A stretch of 64,000 nucleotides of DNA from Halorientalis marina (GCF_023028345.1 NZ_CP095487.1:1116001-1180000); one strand, 5' to 3'. Shown: positions 16,674 to 25,713, numbered from the stretch's first letter. Program-made: numbers and translations. Notes: generated from the sequence alone by a model not told the origin.

Positions 16674-17804
16674 GTGACCACGCTGGTCGTGAGCATCGAT
16701 CGGAGCAGCGGGCTTCAGGTCGAGCCACCCGTCGTCGGCTGGGAGGCGGTCCAGTCGCTGGTCTCGGAACTGGGCGTCGACGACCCCGAGGACAGCCGCG
16801 TGAACTGTGTCCTCGAAGCCCTGCGGGTGACCCGCGACCTCTCCGACGAGAACGAGGACGCGGTGGTCGCGGTCATCTCCGCCAGCGGCGAGTCGGTGTC
16901 GGCGGACCGGGCGGTGGCGCGACAGATCGATGACCTCGTGGCCGAGCACGACCCGGATTCGGCGGTCGTGATCGTCGACTCCGCCGAGGACGAACGGCTC
17001 GTCCCCATCGTCGAGAGCCGCGTCCAGGTCGACGCCGTCGACCGCGTCGTCGTCCGCCAGGCTCGGGACATCGAGTCCACGTACTACCTGCTCAAGCAGT
17101 TCCTCGCCGACGAGCAGTTGCGCAAAACCGTGCTCGTCCCCGTCGGGGTCGCCCTGCTCGCGTTCCCGGCCCTGCTGTTCGTCGCCGCGAGTCCGCAGGT
17201 GGCGCTGGCCGCCATCGCGGCCGTGACGGGCGTGTTCTTCCTCTACAAGGGGCTGGGAATCGACGCGTACCTCGCGGCCCTGCCCGGCGAGGTCCGGGAC
17301 GCGCTCTACTCGGGGCAGGTGTCGCTCGTCACCTACGTCGTCGCCGCCGGGCTCGCCATGATCGGCGTCTTCGTCGGCGCGATCAGCATCTCGTCGATGG
17401 GCGACTGGCCCCCACTGATCGTCGGGATGCGCTTCGCCTTCGACGCGATCCCCTGGTGGACGGCGGCGGCGCTGGCCGCGAGCACGGGCCGCCTGCTCGA
17501 CGAGATCATCCGCGACGAGCGGGTCCGCTCCGCGTACGTCAATCTCCCGTTCGGTGCCGTCGCGGTGGGACTCGTCGTCCGCGGGTTCTCCGCGTACGTC
17601 CTCGAACGCGCCGGCGTCTTCGACCCCCTCTCGATCCCGCCCGCCGACCTGGGCGCCGTCAGCATCGAGGGGTTCATGATCCCCCGCGGGACGCGACTCG
17701 CGCTGTTCATTTTCGCCGGTATCCTCATCAGCCTCATCGGTGTCCGCTTCGCGGCCTACTTCAGCGCCGCCAGCGTCGAAGAGGAACTCGTCGATCAGCA
17801 GTGA
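16674..17804 (+). CDS. DUF373 family membrane protein
   Basis: 376 residues read from a GTG start. The N-terminal soluble half (about 1-140) starts MTTLVVSIDRSSGLQ and has ISASGESVSADRAVARQIDD and VIVDSAEDERLVPIVESR, a Rossmann-like alpha/beta arrangement typical of DUF373. The C-terminal half has five or six membrane helices. The family is nearly restricted to archaea and its function is unknown; the conserved Asp/Glu-rich soluble domain suggests ligand or nucleotide sensing coupled to a membrane channel or transporter. It is followed by dph6 after 55 bp. Confidence 0.8.
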   Translation: MTTLVVSIDRSSGLQVEPPVVGWEAVQSLVSELGVDDPEDSRVNCVLEALRVTRDLSDENEDAVVAVISASGESVSADRAVARQIDDLVAEHDPDSAVVIVDSAEDERLVPIVESRVQVDAVDRVVVRQARDIESTYYLLKQFLADEQLRKTVLVPVGVALLAFPALLFVAASPQVALAAIAAVTGVFFLYKGLGIDAYLAALPGEVRDALYSGQVSLVTYVVAAGLAMIGVFVGAISISSMGDWPPLIVGMRFAFDAIPWWTAAALAASTGRLLDEIIRDERVRSAYVNLPFGAVAVGLVVRGFSAYVLERAGVFDPLSIPPADLGAVSIEGFMIPRGTRLALFIFAGILISLIGVRFAAYFSAASVEEELVDQQ

Positions 17805-17859
17805 CGGACCGCGGTCCGGAACCGGTGGCGGTAAATGCGCCCGTCGACTACCCGCGGCC

Positions 17860-18576
17860 ATGACGACCGGCGCGTGGGTCAGCCTGTTCTCCGGCGGTAA
17901 GGACTCCTCGTGGGCGCTCTATCGTGCGCTCGAACGGGGATTGCCCGTCGAGCGCCTGGTGACCGTTCACCCCGAGGGCGACTCCTACATGTACCACGTG
18001 CCGGCGACGGACCTCGCCGCCCTGGCCGCCGAGAGCATCGGCATCCCGCTCGTCGACGTGGAACCCGACGACTTCGCTGCCGACGCCGCCACCGACTCGG
18101 GCCGGCAGGGCGACGCCGAACTCGAACCGCTGGAGGCCGCACTCCGGGACCTCGCCGACGAGGGCGGCGGTATCGCTGGCCTCACGGCGGGTGCCGTCGA
18201 GAGCGAGTACCAGACCTCGCGCATCGAGGCGATGGCCGACCGCCTCGACGCCGACCTCTTCGCGCCGCTCTGGCAGGAGGACCCCCGCGAACTCGCCGAC
18301 GCGATGCTCGACGCGGGCTTCGAGATTCGGATCGTCCAGGTCGCGGCCTACGGCCTCGACGAGTCCTGGCTCGGGCGGACGCTCGACGCCGACGCCGTCG
18401 CCGACCTCGAAGCACTCAACGAAGAGTACGGCGTCCACGTCCTCGGCGAAGGTGGGGAGTTCGAGACGCTCGTGACCGACGGGCCGCACATGGACCGGCC
18501 GATTCGGCTGGAGTCCGACACCGAGTGGGAGGGGTCACGGGGTCACCTGCGGATCGAGGACGCGTGGCTGGAGTAA
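17860..18576 (+). CDS. dph6: Diphthine--ammonia ligase
   Basis: 238 residues. It performs the last step of diphthamide synthesis on elongation factor 2, amidating diphthine with ATP and ammonia. The PP-loop SGGKDS is at residues 11-16. The family block GGIAGLTAGAVESEYQTSRI (substrate-binding region) and the C-terminal GVHVLGEGGEFETLVTDGP are intact. Length is normal for the archaeal enzyme. ATG 17860 follows the DUF373 gene by 55 bp. Other genes of the pathway (dph2, dph5) are not in the window. Confidence 0.9.
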   Translation: MTTGAWVSLFSGGKDSSWALYRALERGLPVERLVTVHPEGDSYMYHVPATDLAALAAESIGIPLVDVEPDDFAADAATDSGRQGDAELEPLEAALRDLADEGGGIAGLTAGAVESEYQTSRIEAMADRLDADLFAPLWQEDPRELADAMLDAGFEIRIVQVAAYGLDESWLGRTLDADAVADLEALNEEYGVHVLGEGGEFETLVTDGPHMDRPIRLESDTEWEGSRGHLRIEDAWLE

Positions 18577-18610
18577 CTGTCCGGCGAGCGACGAGAGAAT
18601 GGTCGGGCCG

Positions 18611-19576
18611 CTACTGTCCGTTCGTGATGTGCGTGTGAGCGCCGATCAGCGCGCTCGCGAGGTCGAGGTTCTCGATGTGTGTTTCGGTATCGATGATCGA
18701 GCCGTGAACCTCGCAGTCGCGGATGGTCGCGCCGGAGAAGATGACCGAGTCCGCCACTGTGGAATCGACGACCTCGGCGCCGGGGAGGATGTGGACGTTC
18801 TCGCCGATCTCGGAGCCCTCGATAGTCGCGCTCTCGGCGATCAGCGTGCCGCCGTCGAGTTCCCACGCGACGGCTTCGAGGTAGCTCTCCGGCGTCCCGA
18901 TGTCGTACCAGGCGTCGTCGAACGTGAAAGCGTGAACCGACTCTTCGCCCTGGAGCCACTGGATGAACCACCCCGGCTCGTCGGGGTTGTTGCCGCCGTC
19001 GAGGTACTCCGCGAAGCGGATGCTCTCGGCCGGGAAGGCGTAGCAGGCGATGGAGACGAGCGTGCTGTTGGGGTCGTCGGGTTTCTCCTGGAAGTCGACG
19101 ACCTCGTCGCCGTCGAGTTCGACGAGTCCGTAGGATTTGGCCTTCTCCCGGGACCCCACGTCGTAGGCGGCCAGCGTCGGTGCCCCGCGCTCCTCGAAGT
19201 AGTCGAGGAACTCGGAGACGTGAAAGCCCATGAGGTTGTCGCCGGCGACCACGAGCAGGTCGTCGTCCACGTCCTCGCGCTCGACGAGCTGTGCGAGCGC
19301 GCCGACGACGCCGAACTTCTCGTCTTCCTCGGTCGTCTCTTCGATGGAGAGCTGGGGCTTCTCGTAGCCCTCCTCCGCGATGTGGGCCTCGAACTCCGAC
19401 TCGAAGCGTTCGTTCGTGCTGACGTAGACGCTCTCGATGCGGTCGTCGGACTCCAGTTCACTCAGGATGCGGTCGATGACAGTCGTCTCGCCGACCGGGA
19501 GCAGCATCTTCGGCCTGTGTTTCGTGACGGGCCACAGACGCGTTGCGTAACCCCCGGCGAGGACCACAGCTTCCAT
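18611..19576 (-). CDS. Sugar-phosphate nucleotidyltransferase (RmlA/AglF-like)
   Basis: 321 residues. The nucleotidyltransferase signature is AVVLAGGYATRLWPVTKHRP, then LLPVGETTVIDRIL. GDNLMG is the metal site, EKPDDP follows, and DIGTPESYLEA ends the catalytic domain. The C-terminal 70 residues form left-handed beta-helix repeats (IEGSEIGENVHILPGAEVVD). Such enzymes activate glucose-1-phosphate with UTP or dTTP; in Haloferax a relative (AglF) feeds S-layer N-glycosylation, so that role is plausible. Substrate cannot be fixed. CTTATCG, 21-28 bp upstream of ATG 19576, fits a leaderless promoter. Confidence 0.85.
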   Translation of the reverse strand: MEAVVLAGGYATRLWPVTKHRPKMLLPVGETTVIDRILSELESDDRIESVYVSTNERFESEFEAHIAEEGYEKPQLSIEETTEEDEKFGVVGALAQLVEREDVDDDLLVVAGDNLMGFHVSEFLDYFEERGAPTLAAYDVGSREKAKSYGLVELDGDEVVDFQEKPDDPNSTLVSIACYAFPAESIRFAEYLDGGNNPDEPGWFIQWLQGEESVHAFTFDDAWYDIGTPESYLEAVAWELDGGTLIAESATIEGSEIGENVHILPGAEVVDSTVADSVIFSGATIRDCEVHGSIIDTETHIENLDLASALIGAHTHITNGQ

Positions 19577-19620
19577 GTCCGAACGGTCCACGCCTCGCGA
19601 TAAGTTCTTTTTCATCCACC

Positions 19621-19716
19621 TTTTTTCGACTCGGGTGGCTCGCTTCGCTCGCCACCGCTCGCCGAAAAAACGTGGGCGAAAAAAGCGGCGACTCGGGCCG
19701 CCGGCCCTCGTCGCCG
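19621..19716. repeat. Cluster of large palindromes between divergent genes
   Basis: An 8-bp outer stem, TTTTTTCG (19621-19628) with CGAAAAAA (19663-19670), encloses an imperfect inner hairpin GGTGGC...GCCACC with a CGCTTCGC centre. Downstream are a second copy of CGAAAAAA and a further stem, GGCGAC (from about 19687) with GTCGCC (to about 19715), enclosing GGGCC/GGCCC. The CGCTTCGC centre is the reverse complement of the GCGAAGCG core in the reductase insertions. It lies between the nucleotidyltransferase and HTH genes, so it could be regulatory or a relic of the same palindromic family. Confidence 0.5.
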
Positions 19717-19810
19717 TCCGACGAACTTTTTCCGCCACCGCTACCGCCACCGACCCGCACCGCCTTGCACCGTCCAGAAGAAGTATGCCACTGGACACCA
19801 AACTGCCGGC

Positions 19811-20107
19811 ATGCGCGAGGCGAAGGCATCGAAGACGACGCGTCAGCGCATCGCCGACCGACTCCGGACGGAAGCGATGTCCGCGGCGGCAATCGCGCGT
19901 GATTTCGAGGTCGACACCGCGACGGCCGTGAGTCACGTCGAACACATCGCCAAGTCGCTGGAAAACGAGGACGAACAGCTCATGGTCGCGCCGCCGACCT
20001 GCCGGGACTGCGGGTTCGAAGACTTCGACGACCTGCTCAACCGCCCCGGGCGCTGTCCCGACTGCAAGAGCGAATCCGTCGAGGAACCCGCCTTCCGAAT
20101 CGCCTGA
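19811..20107 (+). CDS. HTH-zinc-ribbon transcriptional regulator, COG3357-like
   Basis: 98 residues: a winged helix at about 10-60 (TRQRIADRLRTEAMSAAAIA, then RDFEVDTATAVSHVEHIAKS) fused to a zinc ribbon with CRDCGFEDF and CPDCKSES. This HTH plus Zn-ribbon arrangement is characteristic of COG3357, predicted archaeal regulators of unknown target. ATG 19811 is the natural start. The upstream 200 bp with nested palindromes is shared with the divergent nucleotidyltransferase gene, so autoregulation or cross-control is possible. Confidence 0.85.
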   Translation: MREAKASKTTRQRIADRLRTEAMSAAAIARDFEVDTATAVSHVEHIAKSLENEDEQLMVAPPTCRDCGFEDFDDLLNRPGRCPDCKSESVEEPAFRIA

Positions 20108-20180
20108 CCGACCCGACGGCTACCTGCCCGCGGCAGCGACAGGGGCGTCGCCGCGTGAGTCGTCCACAACGTCCTGTCGC

Positions 20181-20675
20181 ATGGTAAGATATACGACGGC
20201 CAGTCCGGGACATCGAACCGTGCGGGGGACGCTGGGTGCGGCGTGCAGGACGCTTCTGTTCGTCGCGGGAATGGCGCTGCTGTTCACCGGTATCGGGACG
20301 TACGCGTTTCCGTCGCTCGGGGCGGCCGTCGTCCCGGCCACGGGCGTCGAGGCCAATCCGAATCCGGCGGCATCCGGGGGTGGGCCGAGCACGCTCCCGT
20401 CCATCGCAGCCATCTTTCTCGGACTCCTCGTTGCCGCGGTTGCGCTGGCCGTCCCCGGCCGGAGTTCGCTCCCGCTCGTCCCCTACCAGCGGTACACGCG
20501 CCGCCAGCGCGCGACCGTCCTTTGCGGAGCCGCCCTCGTCGGTGTCGTCCCGACTGGAGTGTTCCTCGTCGTTCAGCGGATCCCGGATGTGGTGATCCTG
20601 TTCGTTCCCGCCGGGTTACTTGCCGTCCTCGGCGGACTGCTCGTCCTCGTCGGAACCGCCTGGGGACTCAGCTAG
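20181..20675 (+). CDS. Four-helix membrane protein, unknown
   Basis: 164 residues with four hydrophobic helices (about 24-45, 73-92, 110-130 and 134-160). A polar loop between helices 1 and 2 is rich in Pro/Ala/Gly (NPNPAASGGGPST). I recognise no family. Its TAG stop (20673-20675) shares the tetranucleotide CTAG with the stop of the convergent Rieske gene, so the two genes overlap by four bases. No signal peptide is clear because helix 1 begins after a basic 20-residue N-terminus. Confidence 0.55.
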   Translation: MVRYTTASPGHRTVRGTLGAACRTLLFVAGMALLFTGIGTYAFPSLGAAVVPATGVEANPNPAASGGGPSTLPSIAAIFLGLLVAAVALAVPGRSSLPLVPYQRYTRRQRATVLCGAALVGVVPTGVFLVVQRIPDVVILFVPAGLLAVLGGLLVLVGTAWGLS

Positions 20676-21139
20676 AACTCGAAGTTCGACTTCGAGGCGA
20701 GGTCGGTGGGGTCGGACTCCATCGGCCCGGGACGGACGAACTCGTAGTCCTCGTCGACGAGGAACACGTCGCCGTTCCGCGTCTCGATCTCGATGGTCTC
20801 CAGATACGCGCCCTCGCAGGGGCCGTAGGTGCAGACCCCGGTGTCCTCCTCGAAGTACGCGCCGTGGTTGGTACAGACGATTTCGCCGTCCCGCATCTCC
20901 GCGCCGGACCCCTTGTCGAGTTTGATGTGGGTAAAGTGCTGACAGTAGTTGAGCCAGCCGGCGATTCCACCGTCGGAGTGAGACTCCGACGAGGCCCCGT
21001 TCGCTTTGTTCCCGGGACCGTCCGCGAGGGCCACGAGGATCGCCTCCCGGTTTTCGCCGTCGTCGTCGCGGACGGTGAACAGAAACGAGGAGTCCTCGGG
21101 GACGTTCTCGACCGACGTGATTCGGCTCTCCGGTGCCAT
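20672..21139 (-). CDS. Rieske [2Fe-2S] protein, small ferredoxin type
   Basis: A 155-residue soluble Rieske-fold protein with cluster ligands Cys66-x-His68 (NYCQHFTH) and Cys89-x2-His92 (VCTNHGAYF); Cys103 and Cys108 follow. It probably transfers electrons to an unidentified oxygenase or acts as a stand-alone ferredoxin; no oxygenase gene is adjacent. A low-complexity loop at residues 50-58 (SSESHSDGG) is encoded by a perfect 9-bp-stem palindrome at 20971-20991, likely an inserted element. ATG 21139 is chosen because upstream codons add unconserved sequence. Confidence 0.85.
   Translation of the reverse strand: MAPESRITSVENVPEDSSFLFTVRDDDGENREAILVALADGPGNKANGASSESHSDGGIAGWLNYCQHFTHIKLDKGSGAEMRDGEIVCTNHGAYFEEDTGVCTYGPCEGAYLETIEIETRNGDVFLVDEDYEFVRPGPMESDPTDLASKSNFEF
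20971..20991. repeat. Palindrome inside the Rieske coding sequence
   Basis: CGTCGGAGT-GAG-ACTCCGACG: nine base pairs with a 3-nt loop, 21 bp long, so seven whole codons. It encodes the Ser/His/Glu stretch just before the first cluster ligand loop. Stem length and triloop resemble hairpin B of the aldo/keto reductase insertions, although the sequence differs. Confidence 0.55.
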
Positions 21140-21179
21140 CGACGGGGGGTTGGAACTGGTACCGTTTAGGTCCTCAGGT

Positions 21180-22073
21180 TCACGCCGCACTGTCGGTCTC
21201 GTAGTGCCGTCGCTCGACGCGCTCGTCGAACAGGCGTCGGAGGAGTTTCGTCATGGGGCCGGTTCCGACCTCGATGCCGTCAACGGTATCGATCGGGCGG
21301 ATCTCCCACGTGGTGTTGGTGACGAATCCCTCGTCGGCTTCCCGGAGGTCGTCGATCCCGTAGCGACCGGGTTCGACCGGGAAGTCCTCGCTCCGGGCGA
21401 GGTCGATCACCACGTCCCGGGTGACGCCGGGGAGGACGTCACAGTCCTCGCTCGGGGTCTTGAGGACGCCGCCGTCGACGAAAAAGAGGTTGCTCGTCGC
21501 CCCTTCGGCGAGGTGGCCGTCGACGGTCCGCAGGACGGCCTCGTCGGCACTGTAGGCGTCGGTCGCCGCCCGCCGGAGTTCCAACCGCGCGAGGACGCCT
21601 GTCAGGTAGTTGTGGGTCTTCGCCTCGGACGGCAGTGCGGCGCTCGGCGCCCGCCGGGTCTTGACCGTCTGGAGGACGGCGGGACCGTCCCAGACGGTCT
21701 GCTCCTCGGTGCCGCCCCGCGGGAGGTCGTCGACCTGCACGACGACCGTCGGGTCCACGTCGGGTTGGGGCGTGAGTTTTCCGGGCTGGACGCCCCGGGA
21801 CACCGAGACCTTGACGTAGGCGTCCTCGAGGTCGTTCGCGGCGAGCGTCTCGCGGACCCGCTCGCGGAGGTCGGCGGGCGTGGCGTCGGCGAAGCCCAGG
21901 AGTTCGCAGGTGTTGCGCAGGCGCGCCTCGTGGGCGGGCCACTCGAAGACCGTGCCGCCGTAGGCGCGGAGCGTCTCGAAGGCGGCGTCGCCGTACATGA
22001 ACCCGCGGTCGCGGACGCTGACGGTCGCCTCGTCGGCCGGTACCAGTTCGCCGTTCACGTGGTAGTCGTACAT
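21180..22073 (-). CDS. pabC: Aminotransferase class IV, probable aminodeoxychorismate lyase
   Basis: 297 residues of the fold-type IV PLP family. The N-terminus [20 protein letters not shown], then DRGFMYGDAAFETLRAYGG, is typical, and SEAKTHNYL holds the PLP lysine. Branched-chain and D-amino-acid aminotransferases share this fold, but the gene sits directly after pabB and pabA with overlap, so 4-amino-4-deoxychorismate lyase (the last step to p-aminobenzoate) is the best reading. ATG 22073 overlaps the pabA end by 19 bp. Confidence 0.82.
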   Translation of the reverse strand: MYDYHVNGELVPADEATVSVRDRGFMYGDAAFETLRAYGGTVFEWPAHEARLRNTCELLGFADATPADLRERVRETLAANDLEDAYVKVSVSRGVQPGKLTPQPDVDPTVVVQVDDLPRGGTEEQTVWDGPAVLQTVKTRRAPSAALPSEAKTHNYLTGVLARLELRRAATDAYSADEAVLRTVDGHLAEGATSNLFFVDGGVLKTPSEDCDVLPGVTRDVVIDLARSEDFPVEPGRYGIDDLREADEGFVTNTTWEIRPIDTVDGIEVGTGPMTKLLRRLFDERVERRHYETDSAA

Positions 22074-22708
22074 CGGTGACAGAAGGCCGCGATCAGTCGT
22101 TTGCCGGTGTCGGTCAGGATGCTCTCGGGGTGGAACTGCACGCCGTAGTGGGGCCGCTCGCGGTGGCGAACGCCCATCAGGACGCGGGGCTCGGTGTGGT
22201 CGCTCTTTCCATCAATTCCTTCGTGAGTGATCGTACACGCGGTCTCGACCAGGGACTCGGGGAGGTCCGCGCGCTCGACGGCCAGCGAGTGATACCGGCC
22301 GACCTCGAACTGTTCGGGGAGGTCGGCGAACAGCCCGTTTCCGTCGTGAGAAATGACCGACGGCTTCCCGTGGACGACGGCTTCGGCATGCCCGACCGGT
22401 GCACCGTTCGCGGCACACAGCGCCTGGTGGCCGAGACAGACGCCGAGCGTCGGATAGTCCCGTTCCGCGAACAGCGGCACCGAGACACCCGCGGACTGGG
22501 GGGTCCCGGGGCCGGGTGAGACGACGATTCCGTCGGGGTCGATAGCGTCCACGTCGTCCAGTGTGACTTCGTCGTTCCGACGGACGACGACCTCCCCGGC
22601 GCCGCTCTCGGCGACGACGCCCCAGTCGGGGTCGGTGACGACCTCGCCGACGTACTGGACGAGGTTGTAGGCGAAGGAGTCGTAGTTGTCGACCACGAGG
22701 ACTCTCAC
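22055..22708 (-). CDS. pabA: p-Aminobenzoate/anthranilate synthase glutaminase subunit
   Basis: A 217-residue class I glutamine amidotransferase that supplies ammonia to the synthase subunit. The triad is Cys91 in GVCLGHQ with His/Glu in YGVQFHPES. The start [20 protein letters not shown] is classic for PabA/TrpG, and VSPGPGTP forms the oxyanion strand region. Its ATG overlaps the pabB end by 4 bp and its end overlaps pabC by 19 bp, so all three genes are translationally coupled. A TrpG role cannot be excluded by sequence alone; the pabC neighbour favours folate synthesis. Confidence 0.88.
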   Translation of the reverse strand: MRVLVVDNYDSFAYNLVQYVGEVVTDPDWGVVAESGAGEVVVRRNDEVTLDDVDAIDPDGIVVSPGPGTPQSAGVSVPLFAERDYPTLGVCLGHQALCAANGAPVGHAEAVVHGKPSVISHDGNGLFADLPEQFEVGRYHSLAVERADLPESLVETACTITHEGIDGKSDHTEPRVLMGVRHRERPHYGVQFHPESILTDTGKRLIAAFCHRCTTTT

Positions 22709-24210
22709 GGTGACCCCTCCGAGTCCGTCCCGTCGACTGCGAGGTCGGCTCGGCGCCCCAGGGCCTCGTCGACGGCGGTGACGAGCGCGCGGGCCTTGTC
22801 CAGGGTCTCGTCGTACTCCCGTTCCGGGTCGGAGTCGTGGACGATGCCCGCACCGACCCGGAGGTGGTACTCGTCGCCGATACGGACCAGCGTCCGAATG
22901 ACGATGTTCAGGGTGGCTCGCCCGTCGAAGCCGAAGATGCCGATGCTCCCGGTGTAGGGGCCACGGCGAGTCGCTTCCACCTCGTCGATGATCCCCATGG
23001 TCCGGGGTTTGGGGGCGCCGGTGATCGTCCCGCCGGGGAAGACCGCGGCGATGGCGTCCCCGAGGTCCACGTCCGAGCGAGCGCGCCCCTCGACTTCGGA
23101 GACGAGGTGCATCACTTCGGAGTAGCGGTCGACGCGGCGATACTCGCCCACTTCGACGCTCCCGTACTCGCAGACCTTCCCGAGGTCGTTGCGTTCGAGA
23201 TCGACCAGCATCGCGTGCTCGGCTCGCTCTTTCTCGTCGCCCGTCAGGTCCCGTTCCAGTTCGGCGTCCGCCGCCGGTGTGTCCCCTCGCGGGCGCGTCC
23301 CCGCGATGGGTTCCGTGACGAGGCGGTCGCCCTCGACGTCGAGGAGGAGTTCCGGGCTGGCGCTGACGAGGTCCACGCCGGGGAACTCGAGCAGGGCGGA
23401 GTAGGGCGCGGGGTTGACGCGCCGGAGGGCGTCGAAGGCGGCGACGGGGTGGACGGCCGCGGGCGCCGTGAGCCGCTGGGAGACGTTCGTCTGGAACGTG
23501 TCCCCGTCGCGGACGTGCGCCTTGACGCTGCGGACGCGGTCGGCGAAGGCCGCCCGGCCGGGGTCGCTCTCGAAGGCCGCGCTGTCGGCGTCGACTGGCG
23601 GCGGGCCGACCGACCGGTCACCCTCGACGGCGCGGCGGGCGAGGGCCAGCGCGCGGTCGCGACCGTGGTCGTACGCGGCGTCGAGCGGCCGCCCTGTTTC
23701 GCCGGTGGGGTCGACGCGCGGACAGGCCGTGATCCGGAGGGTCGTCTCGCCGTCGCGTGGCTCCTTCCAGGCGGCGAGGCGGTCGTAGACGGCGAGCTGG
23801 AGGCGCGGGAGGGCACGGTCCCGTTCGGCATCGGTCGGGAGGTCCTCCAGGTCGCGTGCGATGTCGTAGGAGAGCCACCCGACCGCGCCACAGGGGTAGG
23901 GGACGTCACAGTCACCGCGGGAGAGCGTCTCGGCGTCGAGCCTGTCGGTCAGTGCGGCCAGTGCCGCCCCGTCGCCGGGACTGACTGCGAGGCGGTCGAT
24001 GGGATCGACGCCGAAGTACCCCCAGCCGGGTTGGCCGCCCGTGGTTGCGAGGTACGCGTCGCCGCCGTCGCCGCGGCGGGCCCGGCGGTAGGCCTCGAAG
24101 GGGTCGGTGACCGTCACCCGGACTTCGACGGGGACGCGCGTGCCGGGGTCGAGACCGGTCGCGGCCTCGCGGAAGGCGTCCCCGTCGGTCACGACCGTCC
24201 CGGTCATCAT
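22705..24210 (-). CDS. pabB: Aminodeoxychorismate synthase component I
   Basis: 501 residues. It converts chorismate and ammonia to 4-amino-4-deoxychorismate. The chorismate-binding domain has [31 protein letters not shown] (catalytic loop), [19 protein letters not shown] and [20 protein letters not shown]. The PIAGTRPRG loop with Ala (PabB-like PIKGT-type enzymes have Lys) does not by itself separate PabB from TrpE, so operon context decides. The N-terminal half begins with a short Met-Met; either could start. First gene of pabB-pabA-pabC. Confidence 0.85.
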   Translation of the reverse strand: MMTGTVVTDGDAFREAATGLDPGTRVPVEVRVTVTDPFEAYRRARRGDGGDAYLATTGGQPGWGYFGVDPIDRLAVSPGDGAALAALTDRLDAETLSRGDCDVPYPCGAVGWLSYDIARDLEDLPTDAERDRALPRLQLAVYDRLAAWKEPRDGETTLRITACPRVDPTGETGRPLDAAYDHGRDRALALARRAVEGDRSVGPPPVDADSAAFESDPGRAAFADRVRSVKAHVRDGDTFQTNVSQRLTAPAAVHPVAAFDALRRVNPAPYSALLEFPGVDLVSASPELLLDVEGDRLVTEPIAGTRPRGDTPAADAELERDLTGDEKERAEHAMLVDLERNDLGKVCEYGSVEVGEYRRVDRYSEVMHLVSEVEGRARSDVDLGDAIAAVFPGGTITGAPKPRTMGIIDEVEATRRGPYTGSIGIFGFDGRATLNIVIRTLVRIGDEYHLRVGAGIVHDSDPEREYDETLDKARALVTAVDEALGRRADLAVDGTDSEGSP

Positions 24211-24249
24211 CGAGGAGAAGGGGGAGCGAGAGTAACGGTCTTGCGGTTC

Positions 24250-24810
24250 TCAGTCCTCGCCGCGTGCGCGGTCGAGCCAGCGCCCGACGCGCTTCTCGGA
24301 GAGGTCGGTCTCGGCCGCGATGCCCTCCGCGTCCCGCGCGGCCAGGTCGCCGACCGTCTCGATGCCGATGTCGTTCAGGCGCTCGGCGTAGGACGGGCCG
24401 ATGCCCTTGATGGTGTCGACGTGCTCGGCCGCGCCCTCGACATCGGACTCGTCCGCATCCTCGCCTTCGTCTCCGGTTTCGGGCTCGGTCTCGCTCGCCG
24501 TACCGGTCGACCCGTCGCCGTCCGTATCGGCGGTGTCCGTCTCCGCCGTCTCCTCGACTGTCGTCTCCGTCTCTGTCTCCGTTTCCGTCGTGGTCTCGGT
24601 GGCGACGCTCCCGTCGCCGGCCGCCGCCTGGGCGCCGGTCGCCGCCGTCTCGGCGTCGTCCGTCCCCTTGACCGCGGCCTCGCTCTCGGTCGCGGGGTCG
24701 TGTTCGACGGTCACGTCGACGTCACGCTGGCCGGACCCTGCACCCGACCGCGTGTCGGACCCGGAACCGTCGAGACCGATGACGGATTTCAACAAACTGA
24801 GCAGCCCCAT
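24250..24810 (-). CDS. Helix-hairpin-helix protein with acidic low-complexity middle
   Basis: 186 residues. A short N-terminus (MGLLSLLKSVIGLDGSG) leads into a 100-residue Thr/Glu/Asp-rich disordered region containing a TETETETET run. A C-terminal HhH domain follows (VDTIKGIGPSYAERLNDIGI, then ETVGDLAARDAEGIAAETDL). HhH modules of this kind bind DNA or mediate protein contacts. No enzyme domain is attached. The acidic middle may serve as a flexible tether; replication or repair function is only a guess. It lies between aroE and pabB, all on the minus strand, with 40- and 25-bp gaps. Confidence 0.7.
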   Translation of the reverse strand: MGLLSLLKSVIGLDGSGSDTRSGAGSGQRDVDVTVEHDPATESEAAVKGTDDAETAATGAQAAAGDGSVATETTTETETETETTVEETAETDTADTDGDGSTGTASETEPETGDEGEDADESDVEGAAEHVDTIKGIGPSYAERLNDIGIETVGDLAARDAEGIAAETDLSEKRVGRWLDRARGED

Positions 24811-24835
24811 GTGTCGGTATAGTTAGTCACCCTAC

Positions 24836-25633
24836 TTAAAGCCGTGCCCGGAGCGCGTCGTTCATCGGTTCGGCCGGTGCGTCGACCCCGGTCCAGGTCT
24901 CGAACGTCTCGACGCCCTGATACAACAGCATCCACGCGCCGTCCACGGTCGTCGCCCCCGCGTCGGCGGCGTCCCGGAGCAGTCGCGTCTCGATTGGGTC
25001 GTACACCGCGTCGAGGACGGCGAGGCCGCCGTGGAGTGCGTCGGCCGGCACCGGCGACTGGTCTTCCTTCATCCCGACCGTCGTCGCGTTGACGAGTACG
25101 TCGGCGTCGGCCACCAGGTCCCCGAGCGTATCGAGGCCGTGGCCGGTCGCGTCGGGCACGTCGGCGGCGAGGTCGTGTGCCTTCTCCTCGGTGCGGTTCG
25201 CGATGGCGACGGTCATGTCGGCGTCCGCGAGGCCGAACGCGACGGCCCGGCCCGCGCCGCCCGCGCCGACGACGACGGCCCGGCCCGAGAGGTCGACGCC
25301 GTGGGATTCGAGCGCCCGCGTCGCACCGGCGGCGTCGGTGTTGTAGCCCGTCGGCGGGTCCGTCGCGAAGTCGATGGTGTTGACCGCACCGATGCGGTCG
25401 GCAAGCGGGGCCGGGTCGACCGCGTCGAGCACGTCCTGCTTGAACGGCACCGTGACGTTCAGTCCGGCCACGTCCAGCGTCGCGGCCGCCTCGACCGCCG
25501 CCGCGCCCTCGCCTTTCGGCGGCTCGAAGGTCACGTAGCGGGCGTCGATGCCGCACTCCTCGTAGCCGGCCTCGTGCATCGGCGGCGACAGCGAGTGTCC
25601 CACCGGGTTCCCGATGAGTCCGTACACGTCCAT
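24836..25633 (-). CDS. aroE: Shikimate dehydrogenase
   Basis: 265 residues. It reduces 3-dehydroshikimate to shikimate with NADPH. The N-terminal [20 protein letters not shown] is the substrate site, [11 protein letters not shown] carries the catalytic Lys, NTDAAG the catalytic Asp, and [15 protein letters not shown] the nucleotide-binding loop. It acts upstream of chorismate, the substrate of the neighbouring pab operon, so the cluster links aromatic and folate precursors. ATG 25633 was chosen because the upstream frame is an unconserved Thr/Ser-rich stretch. Confidence 0.93.
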   Translation of the reverse strand: MDVYGLIGNPVGHSLSPPMHEAGYEECGIDARYVTFEPPKGEGAAAVEAAATLDVAGLNVTVPFKQDVLDAVDPAPLADRIGAVNTIDFATDPPTGYNTDAAGATRALESHGVDLSGRAVVVGAGGAGRAVAFGLADADMTVAIANRTEEKAHDLAADVPDATGHGLDTLGDLVADADVLVNATTVGMKEDQSPVPADALHGGLAVLDAVYDPIETRLLRDAADAGATTVDGAWMLLYQGVETFETWTGVDAPAEPMNDALRARL

Positions 25634-25681
25634 ACCGGCCCGTCCGACGGGACCGACATAACCGCATCGCTGTCCCTCGAA

Positions 25682-25713
25682 CGAGCGCAGGCTCGCCGGG
25701 TGCCACCACCCGG
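25682..25713. repeat. Double hairpin between aroE and the exchanger gene
   Basis: CGAGC-GCAG-GCTCG (25682-25695) is followed immediately by CCGGGTG-CCAC-CACCCGG (25696-25713). Two perfect stems side by side repeat the architecture, though not the sequence, of the aldo/keto reductase insertions. It sits in the divergent promoter region, 42 bp before the exchanger GTG start, so it could act as an operator. Confidence 0.5.

Noticed and set aside
24530..24600. Tandem repeat-like coding run (TETETETET) in the HhH protein as a microsatellite element
   Set aside because: Simple acidic low complexity in a linker, common in haloarchaeal proteins; no longer repeat unit.
22837..24822. A 661-codon plus-strand frame across pabB and the HhH gene
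   Set aside because: Antisense to two firmly recognised genes; no motif.
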